From contig CAVVFX010000002.1 of the NCBI GenBank assembly GCA_963747535.1, positions 62,001 through 126,000 of the forward strand: a DNA stretch of 64,000 bases, read 5' to 3'. This DNA comes from CAVVFX01 sp963747535. Its GTDB lineage: Bacteria > Acidobacteriota > Terriglobia > Bryobacterales > Bryobacteraceae. The position numbers were made by a program, and so were the translations under genes. The notes under the pieces were generated by a model. That model was not told where the DNA came from, made no database searches, and saw only the letters and a list, made by a program, of their open reading frames with translations. Shown piece after piece: positions 24,497 to 33,825 of this stretch (position 1 is the first letter of the stretch; each line of letters opens with the position of its first letter).

Positions 24497-26215
24497 ATGG
24501 AGAGGCATAGGCGAAACTTGAAAGCACAAATCGCTTGGATCGCATGTTGGCTTTGTGTCCCCTGGTGCTTTGCTGCTGGTGAATCATTAGCAGCCGATGT
24601 CGTCATCTACGGAGGCACTCCCGGCGGACTGGCAGCCGCCGAAGCCGTGGTTCGCGAAGGTGCGGCGGTGATTGTTGTCGAGCCGACCCGATTCATTGGC
24701 GGAATGGTGACCGGGGGTATCGCAATCACAGATACCAGCACTCCCGATCTGGTCGGCGGCATTGCGGCCGAGTTCTTTGATCGCGTTGCCCTCGAAGAAA
24801 GTAAGAAGACCGAGCCCTCGCCTGTCCTCCAATTCCGCGGCACGGATATGCCCTGGCCGAAGCCAGAGAGGTGGACCCTTGAGCCCAAGGTGGCACGCAG
24901 CGTTTTCGAAGATTGGATACGAAAGGCAGGGTATAAAGTGCTGCGCGGACAACGAATCGACGCCGTGCAGAAGAAAGGCAGAACCATTACCGCGATCAAG
25001 TTGGAGAACGGTACGGTGGTCTCCGGCAAGATCTTCATCGATGCCAGCTATGAAGGTGATCTGCTGGCACGGGCCGGCATCTCCAACTTTTATGGGCGGG
25101 AAAGCCGCAGCCAATATGGAGAGAAACTCGCGGGAGTCCGCGAGCCGCACTTCATCAAGAACTACAGCGAAGAGGATTATGGAACCCCCACCAGCGTCTA
25201 CATGCATCATGGGCAATTCGGGGCCGACATTCCGGCTCGTGACTCCGGAGGCAGAATGTTATGGGGGATCGATCCCGCTCCACTCGGGGAGGTTGGAGCG
25301 GCCGACCGGCGCATGCAGGCGTATTGCTATCGCCTGATTGCCACCCAGCGTCCCGGGTTGAAGTCCGCGTGGCCCAAGCCTGCTCACTACTATCCCGAAC
25401 GTTACGAATTGGTCCTCCGCTACGTTCAGGCGCACCCCGGGATCGCGTTCGCCCGGCTGGTTCATCTCGGCCCGATTCCCGGCGGTAAGTTCGATCTGAA
25501 TGCCAGTGGACCCTTTTCCATCGATTACGTAAACGGCAATGTCGGGTATCCGGAGAAGTCGTATGCTGAGCGCGATCGCATTCTGCAGGACCACGAAGAT
25601 TACGAAAAAGGCTTCTTCTGGTTTCTCGCGCACGAACCGCGGGTGCCCAAGACGCTTCGGGATGATGTGAACAGTTGGGGCTTGGCCAACGACGAGTTCA
25701 CTAATAACGGGCTCTGGCCCACGGAGATTTACATGCGCGAGAGCCGCCGGATGATTGGCCAATATGTGATGACTGAAAAGGACATCCTGGTCGATAACAC
25801 CAAGGACGACTCTATCGGGATGGGTTCGTTCGTGCTGGATTCGCACTGGGTCAGGCGCTTCGAAAATCCGCAAGGTTTCGTGCGCATCGAAGGGCATCTC
25901 GATGAATCCATCCGGCTGGATCAGAATCCATACGAGATCTCGTACCGCAGCCTCGTACCCAAGGCTGATGAATGCGGGAATCTGTTGGTTCCCGTTTGCG
26001 TATCCGCCACCCATGTCGCTATCTGTACGATCCGGATGGAACCGGTCTACATGATCATGGGGCATTCGGCGGGTGTGGCGGCCGTGATGGCGTTGCGATC
26101 GAACAGGCCGGTGCAGCAGATCGACCTGCAGGCGCTCTTAGCGAAACTCAGCTCACAAGGACAGGTACTGCACAAATCTCAGCGAAGAAAGCTCGAGCCT
26201 CGTGCGGGAAAATAG
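24497..26215 (+). CDS. FAD-dependent oxidoreductase, exported
   Basis: 572 residues. A hydrophobic leader (IAWIACWLCVPWCFAAGES) precedes a Rossmann dinucleotide site, ADVVIYGGTPGGLAAAEAVV, followed by VEPTRFIGGMVTGGIAIT. Further conserved blocks are DWIRKAGYKVLRGQRIDAVQ and FIDASYEGDLLARAGISNFY (PF12831 'FAD-dependent oxidoreductase' pattern) and a C-terminal block SATHVAICTIRMEPVYMIMG that closes over FAD. The family is common in Acidobacteriota and Planctomycetes; substrates are mostly unknown, possibly sugars or plant-derived compounds. It is divergent from the DUF1592 operon (about 86 bp apart), so both may share regulation, and it ends 2 bp before the convergent TonB receptor gene. Confidence 0.9.
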   Translation: MERHRRNLKAQIAWIACWLCVPWCFAAGESLAADVVIYGGTPGGLAAAEAVVREGAAVIVVEPTRFIGGMVTGGIAITDTSTPDLVGGIAAEFFDRVALEESKKTEPSPVLQFRGTDMPWPKPERWTLEPKVARSVFEDWIRKAGYKVLRGQRIDAVQKKGRTITAIKLENGTVVSGKIFIDASYEGDLLARAGISNFYGRESRSQYGEKLAGVREPHFIKNYSEEDYGTPTSVYMHHGQFGADIPARDSGGRMLWGIDPAPLGEVGAADRRMQAYCYRLIATQRPGLKSAWPKPAHYYPERYELVLRYVQAHPGIAFARLVHLGPIPGGKFDLNASGPFSIDYVNGNVGYPEKSYAERDRILQDHEDYEKGFFWFLAHEPRVPKTLRDDVNSWGLANDEFTNNGLWPTEIYMRESRRMIGQYVMTEKDILVDNTKDDSIGMGSFVLDSHWVRRFENPQGFVRIEGHLDESIRLDQNPYEISYRSLVPKADECGNLLVPVCVSATHVAICTIRMEPVYMIMGHSAGVAAVMALRSNRPVQQIDLQALLAKLSSQGQVLHKSQRRKLEPRAGK

Positions 26216-26217
26216 AA

Positions 26218-29200
26218 CTAGAAAAGGAACTTCAGAGCAAACTGAAGATCTCGAGGGTCGTTGGCTTGTGATGTCACCTGCCCGAACAAGGCCGACGTGA
26301 CGGTGCCGTTCGGGGCCGCGAACTGCGCCGTATTGAACAGATTGAAGCATTCGATTCGCAATTGAGCCGTTATTTTTTTCTCGGCGATGGCGAAGGCGAA
26401 ATTCTTGCTTAGCACGGCATCGATGTCCCGGGTCCAATCCGTTCGAACATCCGGTAATACGGGGCCCACGTTGCCGAAGGTATAAGCCGGAGCTACCGAG
26501 AAATCGCTGGTGTTGAACCATTCCGCGATACTCTTGTTGTTGAGTTCCGCGCTCTGTCCATTGTTCACGGAAGGGCGGCTGATAGAGATCGGCACTCCGC
26601 TCAGGAGAGTTATGAAGGAATTGAAGTCCCAACCGCCAACCAGGGCATTCGCAATGCGGTTGAGACTTTGGCCGTGTGCGCGGCCACGGCCATAGGGGAT
26701 TGAAAACACCCAACTCAGCCGGAAATTGTTGGGGATATCGACCGCGGCAAGTCCCCTCTCGGCATGAAGATCGTAAGCGTCGAGCGGGCTTCTAACGTTA
26801 TCAATATTTTTGGATCGAGTGTAGACAGCCGAGAAGGTGAGGATGGACGACAAGCGTTTTTCAACCTGGAGGCTGCCGGCCTCGTAAGTAGAATCCCCCC
26901 AATTCCCGAAAACCTGGCTGATGCCGGTGTATTGCGGATAGGGCAGAAGCGACTGCTGGCGTGAAATCTGTGCGCCGGAAAGCACTCCACCCAGACCCAG
27001 ACCCGCAAAGGGATTGGCCACCAACTGGTTCAGTTGACTGCCCAGAGCCAGGTACTGATTGGGAAGTTGATCGAGGGGGAGAGTTACGGTGCCCAATACC
27101 GTGGTGGCATCCGTGGCGACGTGCGTTCCCTTGTTCCCCCAATAGTGAGCATCGAGAACCAACCCGCCCGGCAATTCACGCTGGATCCCGAAGTTCCACA
27201 TCTGCGCATACCCAAGGGAGGTGGCGTGGACGGGCGTGGTGATACTGGACCCCACATTTACCAGCGGGTTCCGGTCATTCAACGAAGGTATGATTCCTGT
27301 CGGAAACGGATTACTGAGCGTGTTGACCGCGGTAAGGCCGTTCAGAGACGTGACCATGGTGGTGACTTGATTCGTTTCGAGTGCGCCATAACCATTGGCA
27401 TAGACCGGCCGGGGCAGGTAGTCAATGCCATACCCTCCGCGAATCACGGTTTTCCCGAGGTTGTAGGCAAACCCGACGCGCGGGCCGAACCCAAAATTGG
27501 CAGGCAGCGTGGTGCTCGGGTTGCTCCCCCCGATCCAGTCCACAACCCCCTTCAGGTTCGACAGACCGGGATTGGAGGCGAGGGGCGATTGCGCCGACTG
27601 GTTAAAGGTCGCAATCCGATTATATTTTTCGGAGTCCCCAACGTTCAACTCATAACGCAGGCCGAGGTTGAGAGTCAAACGGGTGGTCACCCTCCAATCG
27701 TCCTGCACATATAGACCATAGTAAGATCCCATGGTGGACATTGGCGACATCGTCTGAATCGAACCGCTAGAGGCGTCGCCGAGCAGGAAACTCGCAAAAT
27801 CGTACCCCGCGGTCGCACTGGCCTGGGTGGGGTTGGGACCTTGCGTGTACGAGCGCGACATCGTGAAATTACCCGAAGCCGCATTATGCTGATCTTCGTT
27901 GAAATGCATCCAGCGCATGTCCTCGCCGAATTTCAAGCTGTGTTTGCCATGTTGATGACTCACGCTCCCTTCAACGGAGAAGACGTTGCGAGGCTGAGTT
28001 TGCAGAGCGTCGCTGGGGGCTGCAATATCGGTACCCAAAACGTCCGACATGGTATAGACGGGGAAATAGGGAAGAGCCACACTGGTGTAACTGGCGGGAA
28101 GCCCCAGCGAAGCTACGTTAAAGCCGTAAGAGGCTCCCTTCTGAATTGCCTTCCCACGGAGGAAAGAGAAATTGACGTCCGCCACGGTGGTGGCAGAGAA
28201 GACGTGATTCAGATCGACGACCTGTTGTGTAAAGGTGTCCCACACATTGCCCCCTCCTCCAATGTCACCCGGCATCGCTCCCGGCGTATAGCGTGTGTCG
28301 CGTTCTTGCGAGAAGCGGCCAAACATCCTTGTATTCGCTGTCAAATTAGCGTCACTGCGGAAGTCGTATTTGTCGATAGACACCGTCTGCTCGGGGGCGT
28401 AGACGTAGTTGCTGGCGCCGGTCACCGGGTTGCCAGGCAAATTCGGCGCCGGGTAATACTTCGCTGCGGCCGCGGACACCGGGTTGATTTCCGAAACCGG
28501 GATGGTGTTATTCGGAAATGGGGACCGCTGGAAAGTACCGTTGGGCAGAGTCACCAGAGTAGAGGGGTCGTAAATGGTGATCAGGGAACCGTTGCTGGCG
28601 TGGGTCTGCGAAAAATTGCCGGTCTGCTGTAAAGCAGTCGGAAGGGTGCTGATCTGGGTACTGGGGACTCCCTGCCGCAGACCTTCGTAGTCTCCGTAAA
28701 AGAACCATTTATCTTTAATCACCCGACCGCCCAGATTAGCGCCGAACTGATGCCGACTCCAGGAGGGGAGCGCGAGGCCGCTCCTGTTGTTAAAGAAATA
28801 GTTTGCATCCGTGACGCTGTGGCGCTCGAAATCGAAAGCTGCCCCGTGGAGTTCGTTTGAGCCGGACTTGGTGACGATATTGACTGTTGCGCCCGAGCTG
28901 CGGCCGAATTGCGAGCTGTAGTTAGTGGCCTGAACCGAGAATTCCTGCACAGAATCGAGAGGGGGATCTATGATCGACTTACTAAAATCCCCCACCACGT
29001 TCGGCGCCCCGTCAATCATGACGTCCTGCGAACCCGAGCGGCCGCCTCCCACGTAGTAATCGGAATTGAACCAGGACCGCCCGAAGTCGGACGTTCCTCC
29101 TCCCACGCCGAAATTCGAGCCCATGATGGCTCCCGGCGTGAGAGCGATTAATCCGTAAGGATCACGGATGTTGAGCGGCAGATTTTCAATGCTGCGCGTG

Positions 29201-29628
29201 GTCACCACCTGGCTCAGACTGGCGGTCTCGGTCGCCAGCGGCGCAGCGTCGGCATTCACCGTGAGCCGCTGAGTAACATCGCCCGGCTGCAACGTGACGT
29301 TAACCTCCAGCACCTGGTTGACTTGCAAAGTAACGGGTCCCTCTTCGAACCGCTTAAACCCGGTCACCTCACAGCTTATTTGGTATATGGCTGGCCGAAG
29401 ATAGGGCAAAGTGTAACTGCCACTCGCGTTGCTTTTGGTGGTAGCGACGGCGCCTGTACCCAGATCTTTCGCCGTGACTACTGCTCCTGGCACAGCGCCA
29501 CCGGATGCATCCGTGACAGTGCCCGTAACTTGCGCCTGAAAAGTTTGAGCCTGAACTCTGTTCATATTTATGACGGCAACAAACGACGCCATAGCTACGA
29601 TGCCCATTCGCTTACGAGATGACAGCAC
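26218..29628 (-). CDS. Oar-like TonB-dependent receptor with carboxypeptidase-regulatory domain
   Basis: 1136 residues from GTG 29628, with AGGGGGGT about 6 nt upstream. Signal region RMGIVAMASFVAVINMNRVQ. Residues about 30-115 are a CarboxypepD_reg/Cna-B-type domain (GTVTDASGGAVPGAVVTAKD, TGAVATTKSNASGSYTLPYL). A TonB plug at about 120-260 is degenerate and rich in Gly/Asn (VMIDGAPNVVGDFSK, FSVQATNYSSQFGRSSGATV, VTKSGSNELHGAAFDF). The rest is a long beta-barrel ending LQFALKFLF, with the terminal Phe needed for BAM insertion. This is the Oar-like receptor family expanded in Solibacter-type genomes, thought to import glycans or other polymers. It ends next to the FAD oxidoreductase gene. Confidence 0.93.
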   Translation of the reverse strand: MLSSRKRMGIVAMASFVAVINMNRVQAQTFQAQVTGTVTDASGGAVPGAVVTAKDLGTGAVATTKSNASGSYTLPYLRPAIYQISCEVTGFKRFEEGPVTLQVNQVLEVNVTLQPGDVTQRLTVNADAAPLATETASLSQVVTTRSIENLPLNIRDPYGLIALTPGAIMGSNFGVGGGTSDFGRSWFNSDYYVGGGRSGSQDVMIDGAPNVVGDFSKSIIDPPLDSVQEFSVQATNYSSQFGRSSGATVNIVTKSGSNELHGAAFDFERHSVTDANYFFNNRSGLALPSWSRHQFGANLGGRVIKDKWFFYGDYEGLRQGVPSTQISTLPTALQQTGNFSQTHASNGSLITIYDPSTLVTLPNGTFQRSPFPNNTIPVSEINPVSAAAAKYYPAPNLPGNPVTGASNYVYAPEQTVSIDKYDFRSDANLTANTRMFGRFSQERDTRYTPGAMPGDIGGGGNVWDTFTQQVVDLNHVFSATTVADVNFSFLRGKAIQKGASYGFNVASLGLPASYTSVALPYFPVYTMSDVLGTDIAAPSDALQTQPRNVFSVEGSVSHQHGKHSLKFGEDMRWMHFNEDQHNAASGNFTMSRSYTQGPNPTQASATAGYDFASFLLGDASSGSIQTMSPMSTMGSYYGLYVQDDWRVTTRLTLNLGLRYELNVGDSEKYNRIATFNQSAQSPLASNPGLSNLKGVVDWIGGSNPSTTLPANFGFGPRVGFAYNLGKTVIRGGYGIDYLPRPVYANGYGALETNQVTTMVTSLNGLTAVNTLSNPFPTGIIPSLNDRNPLVNVGSSITTPVHATSLGYAQMWNFGIQRELPGGLVLDAHYWGNKGTHVATDATTVLGTVTLPLDQLPNQYLALGSQLNQLVANPFAGLGLGGVLSGAQISRQQSLLPYPQYTGISQVFGNWGDSTYEAGSLQVEKRLSSILTFSAVYTRSKNIDNVRSPLDAYDLHAERGLAAVDIPNNFRLSWVFSIPYGRGRAHGQSLNRIANALVGGWDFNSFITLLSGVPISISRPSVNNGQSAELNNKSIAEWFNTSDFSVAPAYTFGNVGPVLPDVRTDWTRDIDAVLSKNFAFAIAEKKITAQLRIECFNLFNTAQFAAPNGTVTSALFGQVTSQANDPRDLQFALKFLF

Positions 29629-30029
29629 GGTACCCCCCTGGAAAAATCAGATTGACAAGTTGATGGCTAAGGTCCCTTGAAACATGCTTCTGAAGGAAGT
29701 CTATGTCGGGTGGCGACGGTTGTCAAGCGCTTTCCGGTCGCTTTTCAGTCAGTTCTCCAGGCAGCCTGTTTTCTCGGCAGGATTCACGCAGAGACCCGGC
29801 GTATCCTGCCGGTTTTGCGGGCCGCGGATTGGCGCCCAACGGCACCAATTGGCCAAGGAGCGCATGATGGAGCCGCCGGAAAAACCGTGTTGGCAGCTAA
29901 CCAGTGCTGGGTTCCAGACTCGTTCGCAACCCGGGCGATGGGCCCATCCGATCCACTGTCTTGCCGGTGGCCTCCAACGGTCCGTCGCGGCGCGCCGGAA
30001 TCTCGAAAGTCAAATGGCTTGGCCGAAAC
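29629..30029. other. Intergenic, probably the decayed 3' part of the FAD oxidoreductase pseudogene
   Basis: About 400 bp between the TonB receptor start and the FAD-oxidoreductase fragment. Open frames exist on both strands but none reads like a protein. The part next to the TonB start should hold its promoter; no clear boxes were found. The area near 29800-30029 may be worn-down reading frame of the pseudogene. Confidence 0.4.
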
Positions 30030-30288
30030 GCCTTCGCCTCCCGCTCGACCCTCCGGAGCTACGCAGGTCGGCGTTCGACAGACCGTTCGCCAGCATCCCA
30101 CCGAGCGTCGGACTCTCTTCAATAGCCCCTACCCGCAGACCCTGCCTGCCCGCCGCAATGGCTGCACCCACTCCTGCCGACGTGGCGCCCAGCACGATAA
30201 GGTCGAAACTCAGGACCTGCCCCCAAGCTCTGAATAGAGGCGCGGCAGCCATCGCCACGGTGCTTTTGATCAAGGTTCTCCGTCTCAT
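30030..30288 (-). pseudogene. FAD-dependent oxidoreductase, 5' fragment
   Basis: From ATG 30288 the reverse frame reads a Tat-like leader (MRRRTLIKSTVAMAAAPLFR) and then SFDLIVLGATSAGVGAAIAA, the FAD Rossmann motif GxxxxGxGAA, then GRQGLRVGAIEESPTLGGML and ANGLSNADLRS. This is the start of a PF12831-type enzyme like the one at 24497. The similarity ends at about residue 75 and the frame soon stops at 30010, so only the nucleotide-binding N-terminus remains of a gene that should exceed 500 codons. It begins 21 bp after the esterase stop (30310) on the same strand, so it was once the second gene of that operon. Confidence 0.72.
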
Positions 30289-30309
30289 GGCTGCCAAATT
30301 CAGCGTGCG

Positions 30310-31221
30310 CTATCGGGACATCAGATCTAGCGCTTCCACCGCCAGAGGCATCCACCCCGAGTCCCATCTATGTATGCGCTGTGTGCTGTCGTCGTAGTAA
30401 TGGGGGATGTTTAACGAGTTCAGCAATGCGTGGCATAGTCCGATGTGGTCCACCCCTCGGTCGGTATTGGGTCCGGAGAATACAGCGTAGCCAAACAGCC
30501 CCAGGCGGGCTTTGCTTTGGAACAAGGAAGCTTGCTGGGGCAACAAGGTAGGAATGCAGTATTGGTTGAAGTTGTCTTGAGTCACATAGATTTGGGGCAT
30601 CTCAAATTCGTCCGGAGCGGTCTTCATCACCGGTGCGTCCCAAATCGATGCGGCCATAAAGAGGTCCGGGTGCCGGAGGATGAGTTGATATGAACCGTTT
30701 CCGGATTTGCTAAATCCCAGCAAGAGTCTTTTGCCAATCGCTTCAGGGAAAAGACTATCGATCAGCGGAACAACCTCCGTTATAAAATAAGTCTCCTGTT
30801 GGATGGTCGGGTCGGTGGGGTTATTGGCGTACCAGGGCCAATTCGTGAACGAAGGTGCAACTGCGACGAAGCCGTACTCATTGTGAAGATCCCCCTGGAG
30901 GATCGTATAGAGGCCGTCATTCCACTCAGTGGTCACGTCCGGATTTACCGGCAACACGTATACCACCCTGGGGTTGTTCTGATAGCGCATTTTCCCAAGA
31001 GAAGTATCAGGGGTTAAGATACGGACGTTCGTGTCGTAAGCCTCGTTGTTCGTATGCACGATGTAAACCTGGTGGCGAATCACCAACGACGTCGTGATTT
31101 CCGGGAAGCCTACGGAAGAACTTTGCGCCCGAAGCTCAGGTGCGACGCTGCCCACCATACCAGCGCCCGCGAGAGCTAGCAATTGGCGTCGGTTGAAGCC
31201 GGCGCCGTTTAGAGGATTCAT
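30310..31221 (-). CDS. Tat-exported alpha/beta hydrolase (putative esterase)
   Basis: 303 residues. Twin-arginine leader NRRQLLALAGAGMVGSVAPE. The mature part has an esterase-like alpha/beta hydrolase pattern: SLVIRHQVYIVHTNNEAYDT, RVVYVLPVNPD, the long lid with NWPWYANN, nucleophile-elbow LLLGFSKSGNGSYQLILRHP (GxSxxG form with Ser in GFSKSG) and a likely late His in QRIHRWDSGWMPLA. Related proteins are annotated as PF00756 esterases or peptidase-like hydrolases. The native substrate is unknown. A palindromic site at 31303 and a cluster of TTACA motifs lie upstream, between it and the divergent winged-helix gene. Confidence 0.82.
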   Translation of the reverse strand: MNPLNGAGFNRRQLLALAGAGMVGSVAPELRAQSSSVGFPEITTSLVIRHQVYIVHTNNEAYDTNVRILTPDTSLGKMRYQNNPRVVYVLPVNPDVTTEWNDGLYTILQGDLHNEYGFVAVAPSFTNWPWYANNPTDPTIQQETYFITEVVPLIDSLFPEAIGKRLLLGFSKSGNGSYQLILRHPDLFMAASIWDAPVMKTAPDEFEMPQIYVTQDNFNQYCIPTLLPQQASLFQSKARLGLFGYAVFSGPNTDRGVDHIGLCHALLNSLNIPHYYDDSTQRIHRWDSGWMPLAVEALDLMSR

Positions 31222-31302
31222 AAGTCAACTCCTTTCGAAACAAATGGTTAGAGAAACGACCCGATTATTCGTGATTTCATCTGAACGAGGAAGTTTCTTG
31301 AC

Positions 31303-31317
31303 GTTACACCGTGTAAC
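31303..31317. promoter_or_regulatory. Near-perfect palindrome GTTACAC-C-GTGTAAC, possible operator
   Basis: A 7-bp inverted repeat around one base, 82 bp upstream of the esterase start and about 257 bp before the winged-helix gene. Further partial copies of TTACA occur at about 31322 (TTTACA), 31344 (GTTACAT) and 31368 (GTTACAT). In the plus direction a TTGACG box at 31298-31303 and TTTACA at 31321-31326 are 17 bp apart, so the palindrome would overlap the spacer of a promoter. Function is inferred. Confidence 0.5.
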
Positions 31318-31573
31318 TCGTTTACACCCAGCATCTTTTTTCCTGAGTTACATCGCGTATCAGACACCGTTACATTCTGCGGCTCCCGTGCTCAACGCGA
31401 CAAATATGATCCCAGTGGCGAACAATCGTGTCAACGGGTTCACGCGCTTTTGCGTCAGCGCTCTTCGCCGGCAAGATGAGAAAACGGGCTTTTCCGCACT
31501 AGTCTTCGTGGAACCCTTGTAGGCGTACCTCCGGCAGTCCCGGATCGCGATTCTCTGGGATAAAATAGCATCC
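31318..31573. other. Intergenic before the winged-helix gene
   Basis: The gap 31222-31573 (about 350 bp) separates the divergent esterase and winged-helix genes. It holds the palindrome and TTACA cluster described separately. The short frames inside it are not supported as genes. Confidence 0.5.
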
Positions 31574-32848
31574 ATGAGAATCGGGCGAAGGGCTGGTAAT
31601 TCCGTCGTTCAAGACGAATTGGCGGATACGCTGACGCTAGAAAGTCATTTTCAGGAGGTTCTCAACAGCCCCAGTCTTTTGAGGGCGCAATCTCAGCGTT
31701 CACTGCTCTTATATTTATGGCAGCATCGCGGAGATCCCGTCAGCGAATACGCGCTTGCTGTCGATGTGTTTGGCAAGAAGGCAGACTTCGAGTCCAAGAT
31801 TGACGCTTCTGTAAGAGTACAGGTCTCGCGCCTGCGCCTCAGACTGAAGGAGTTTTATGACACCGACGGCGCGAGTTCACCGGTCCGATTGTCAATCCCG
31901 GTGGGCAAACATGAGCTGCGGATTCAAAGTAAGCCTGCCGCCGCAAAGATTGCCGAAGCCAACCCCACCCTTTGGCCGTTGGTTGTGGTTCTTGCGGGGA
32001 CTTCCATTCTCTTCGCGGCACTTTGGGCCGGTGCTTATTCAGAGAATCGGAAATCCGGAGGGCGTCACCCGGCTAGTGGGACTGCCGAAGTGCTGCCTGC
32101 ATTGTGGAGACGATTCTTCGCTAATGGAAAACCGGCCAGCCTGTTTCTTCCCACCCCGGTCTTTTTTGAATTTGCAGGTCAGAACCTCAAGGTTCGTGAC
32201 CCCGTTGTGAACGATTTCGGTGACCTCCGAAAATCGCCGGAGCTCAGCCTATTGGCGGAAAAATGGGGAGAGCCCAAGCTGCTGCAGACCTATACGGTCG
32301 CTTCCGATACTTTTGGTGCGCTCGGGCTGGCCCAATACCTTGAAACCAGAGGGATCAGGATCTCAATCGCAGGAACCGCGGATTTGTCTATCGATTCGGT
32401 AGGAGATCAGAATGTCATCCTCATAGGCGTTCCGGGAACCAGTCGCCAATTGGATGAGCTCTTGACCAGGACCAACTTCCAACCCTTGTCTGGGAGTACG
32501 GGAAACACGGGGACCATAGTGAACAGCCATCCGCTACCGGGCGAGCGCGCCCAATTCCAACCCCTGGCGGAATCAAATATCCGCCGCACTGCACCAGGTC
32601 TGGTTTCCATCCTACCCGGGAAGTTGCCCGGTACCCGGCTCCTGTTGATTACCGGCTCGCACACTTACGCACTCGTTCATTCGCTCGTAACGGAACCCTT
32701 GGAGCGAGCTGTGGAGGGTGTCTGGCAACAAGCCGCGTCTCCCGATTTTTTTGAAATGGTCCTGAATGGAGAGATCGAGGGCCAGGGTACAGTGCTTCGG
32801 ATGTGGCCTGAGGCGATACACAAAGTCAACATCAATGACTGGAAATAA
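31574..32848 (+). CDS. Winged-helix (CadC-like) protein with one membrane helix
   Basis: 424 residues. An N-terminal winged-helix region (about 20-115) contains SESHFQEVLNSPSLLRAQSQ-type helices, SEYALAVDVFGKKADFESKI and ASVRVQVSRLRLRLKEFYDT, the pattern of trans_reg_C/OmpR-like DNA-binding domains of the CadC type, followed by RLSIPVGKHELRI. One membrane segment (TLWPLVVVLAGTSILFAALW) lies at about 131-150. The C-terminal 270 residues form an alpha/beta periplasmic domain (LAQYLETRGIRISIAGTADL, NVILIGVPGTSRQLDELLTR) of a type common in Solibacter proteins. Likely a membrane-bound sensor/regulator. The TTACA cluster just upstream may be a target; that is inference. Confidence 0.72.
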   Translation: MRIGRRAGNSVVQDELADTLTLESHFQEVLNSPSLLRAQSQRSLLLYLWQHRGDPVSEYALAVDVFGKKADFESKIDASVRVQVSRLRLRLKEFYDTDGASSPVRLSIPVGKHELRIQSKPAAAKIAEANPTLWPLVVVLAGTSILFAALWAGAYSENRKSGGRHPASGTAEVLPALWRRFFANGKPASLFLPTPVFFEFAGQNLKVRDPVVNDFGDLRKSPELSLLAEKWGEPKLLQTYTVASDTFGALGLAQYLETRGIRISIAGTADLSIDSVGDQNVILIGVPGTSRQLDELLTRTNFQPLSGSTGNTGTIVNSHPLPGERAQFQPLAESNIRRTAPGLVSILPGKLPGTRLLLITGSHTYALVHSLVTEPLERAVEGVWQQAASPDFFEMVLNGEIEGQGTVLRMWPEAIHKVNINDWK

Positions 32849-33087
32849 GCGGCCAATCTTGCGTGGCTCCTGGGAAGGTCACCGGAAAAACAGCGGTCAC
32901 CGTGAAGGAAAGATATGACGCCTACTGGCAGTTCCCTTCCCAGTATCGAATCAATAGCAATTTCAGCGCACCAGTGCGACTGCGGCGCTGGTTCCACACG
33001 ATCACCTGTCCAACCAGGCGGCAATGTCTTCGCGCCGGACTCGCAGCCGTGATTTTCGGCGCACCAGCTTAGGCTAAGCTCACACAT

Positions 33088-33805
33088 ATGTCCTCTATCC
33101 GGCTAGCAGCGGTCGCCCTCTGCGCCACGCTTGCTCTCGAAGCCCAGTCTGTTGAAATCCAGATCAATGCCGCCAAAGTAACAGCCCGCGTCAGTCGCGC
33201 TCTCTACGGCTTGATGACCGAAGAGATCAACTATTCGTACGACGGCGGCCTTTACGGCGAACTCGTCCGCAATCGCAGCTTCAAGGAGGACCCTCATACG
33301 CTTGCCCACTAGATGTGAACCCGGGTGCGATGCAGTGGAAGACCGACCTGATCGGCTGCAAGACACTGATGAGCTACGGATCGCCGGCCTCCTATGCCCA
33401 ACAAATGTTCAGCCGGAATCATGGAGACGAAGGTCCTGGCCATCGACGCCAAAGGAATCCCAACGCGCGAAAGGCGACCTCCAGCCCCGCGCGGAAAGCA
33501 GCCTTGCATCCGCCGCAACAGGTCCCGTTGCCTTTCTTCAACGCCACGCGCGATAGCAAAACCGGTTCGTTGTTTCTGAAAATAGTAAACCGCGCGGACA
33601 CGGCCCCCCAAAGGCCAAACCATCACCCTATCCGCCGCCAGTCCCGACAACACTAACTCCGTCACGGAACCGACAAATCGTGCCCGTGACGCTTCAAATC
33701 GAGGGGTTAGGCCCGGACTTCACCCGAACCTTCCCTCCGTACTCGATCACCGTCAACGAACTCAAATCGGCGGTCGTCAGTGCGGGGGAGCAGAGCATCA
33801 GATAA
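33088..33805 (+). pseudogene. GH51 alpha-L-arabinofuranosidase, internally deleted and frameshifted
   Basis: From ATG 33088 a signal peptide (SIRLAAVALCATLALEAQSV) leads into VTARVSRALYGLMTEEINYS and YDGGLYGELVRNRSF, the GH51 N-terminus, then a stop at 33310. Farther on, NPGAMQWKTDLIG and SYGSPASYAQQMFSRNHGDE (frame 3, from about 33317), AIDAKGIPTRE (frame 1, near 33440), PLPFFNATRDSKTGSLFLKI (frame 3) and TFPPYSITVNELKSAV before the stop at 33803 follow the GH51 C-terminus. Over 300 residues of catalytic barrel are missing between the first two blocks. No function is possible. The neighbouring ECF gene starts 20 bp downstream. Confidence 0.85.
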
Positions 33806-33825
33806 CATAAACCTTAGGCTCGTAC

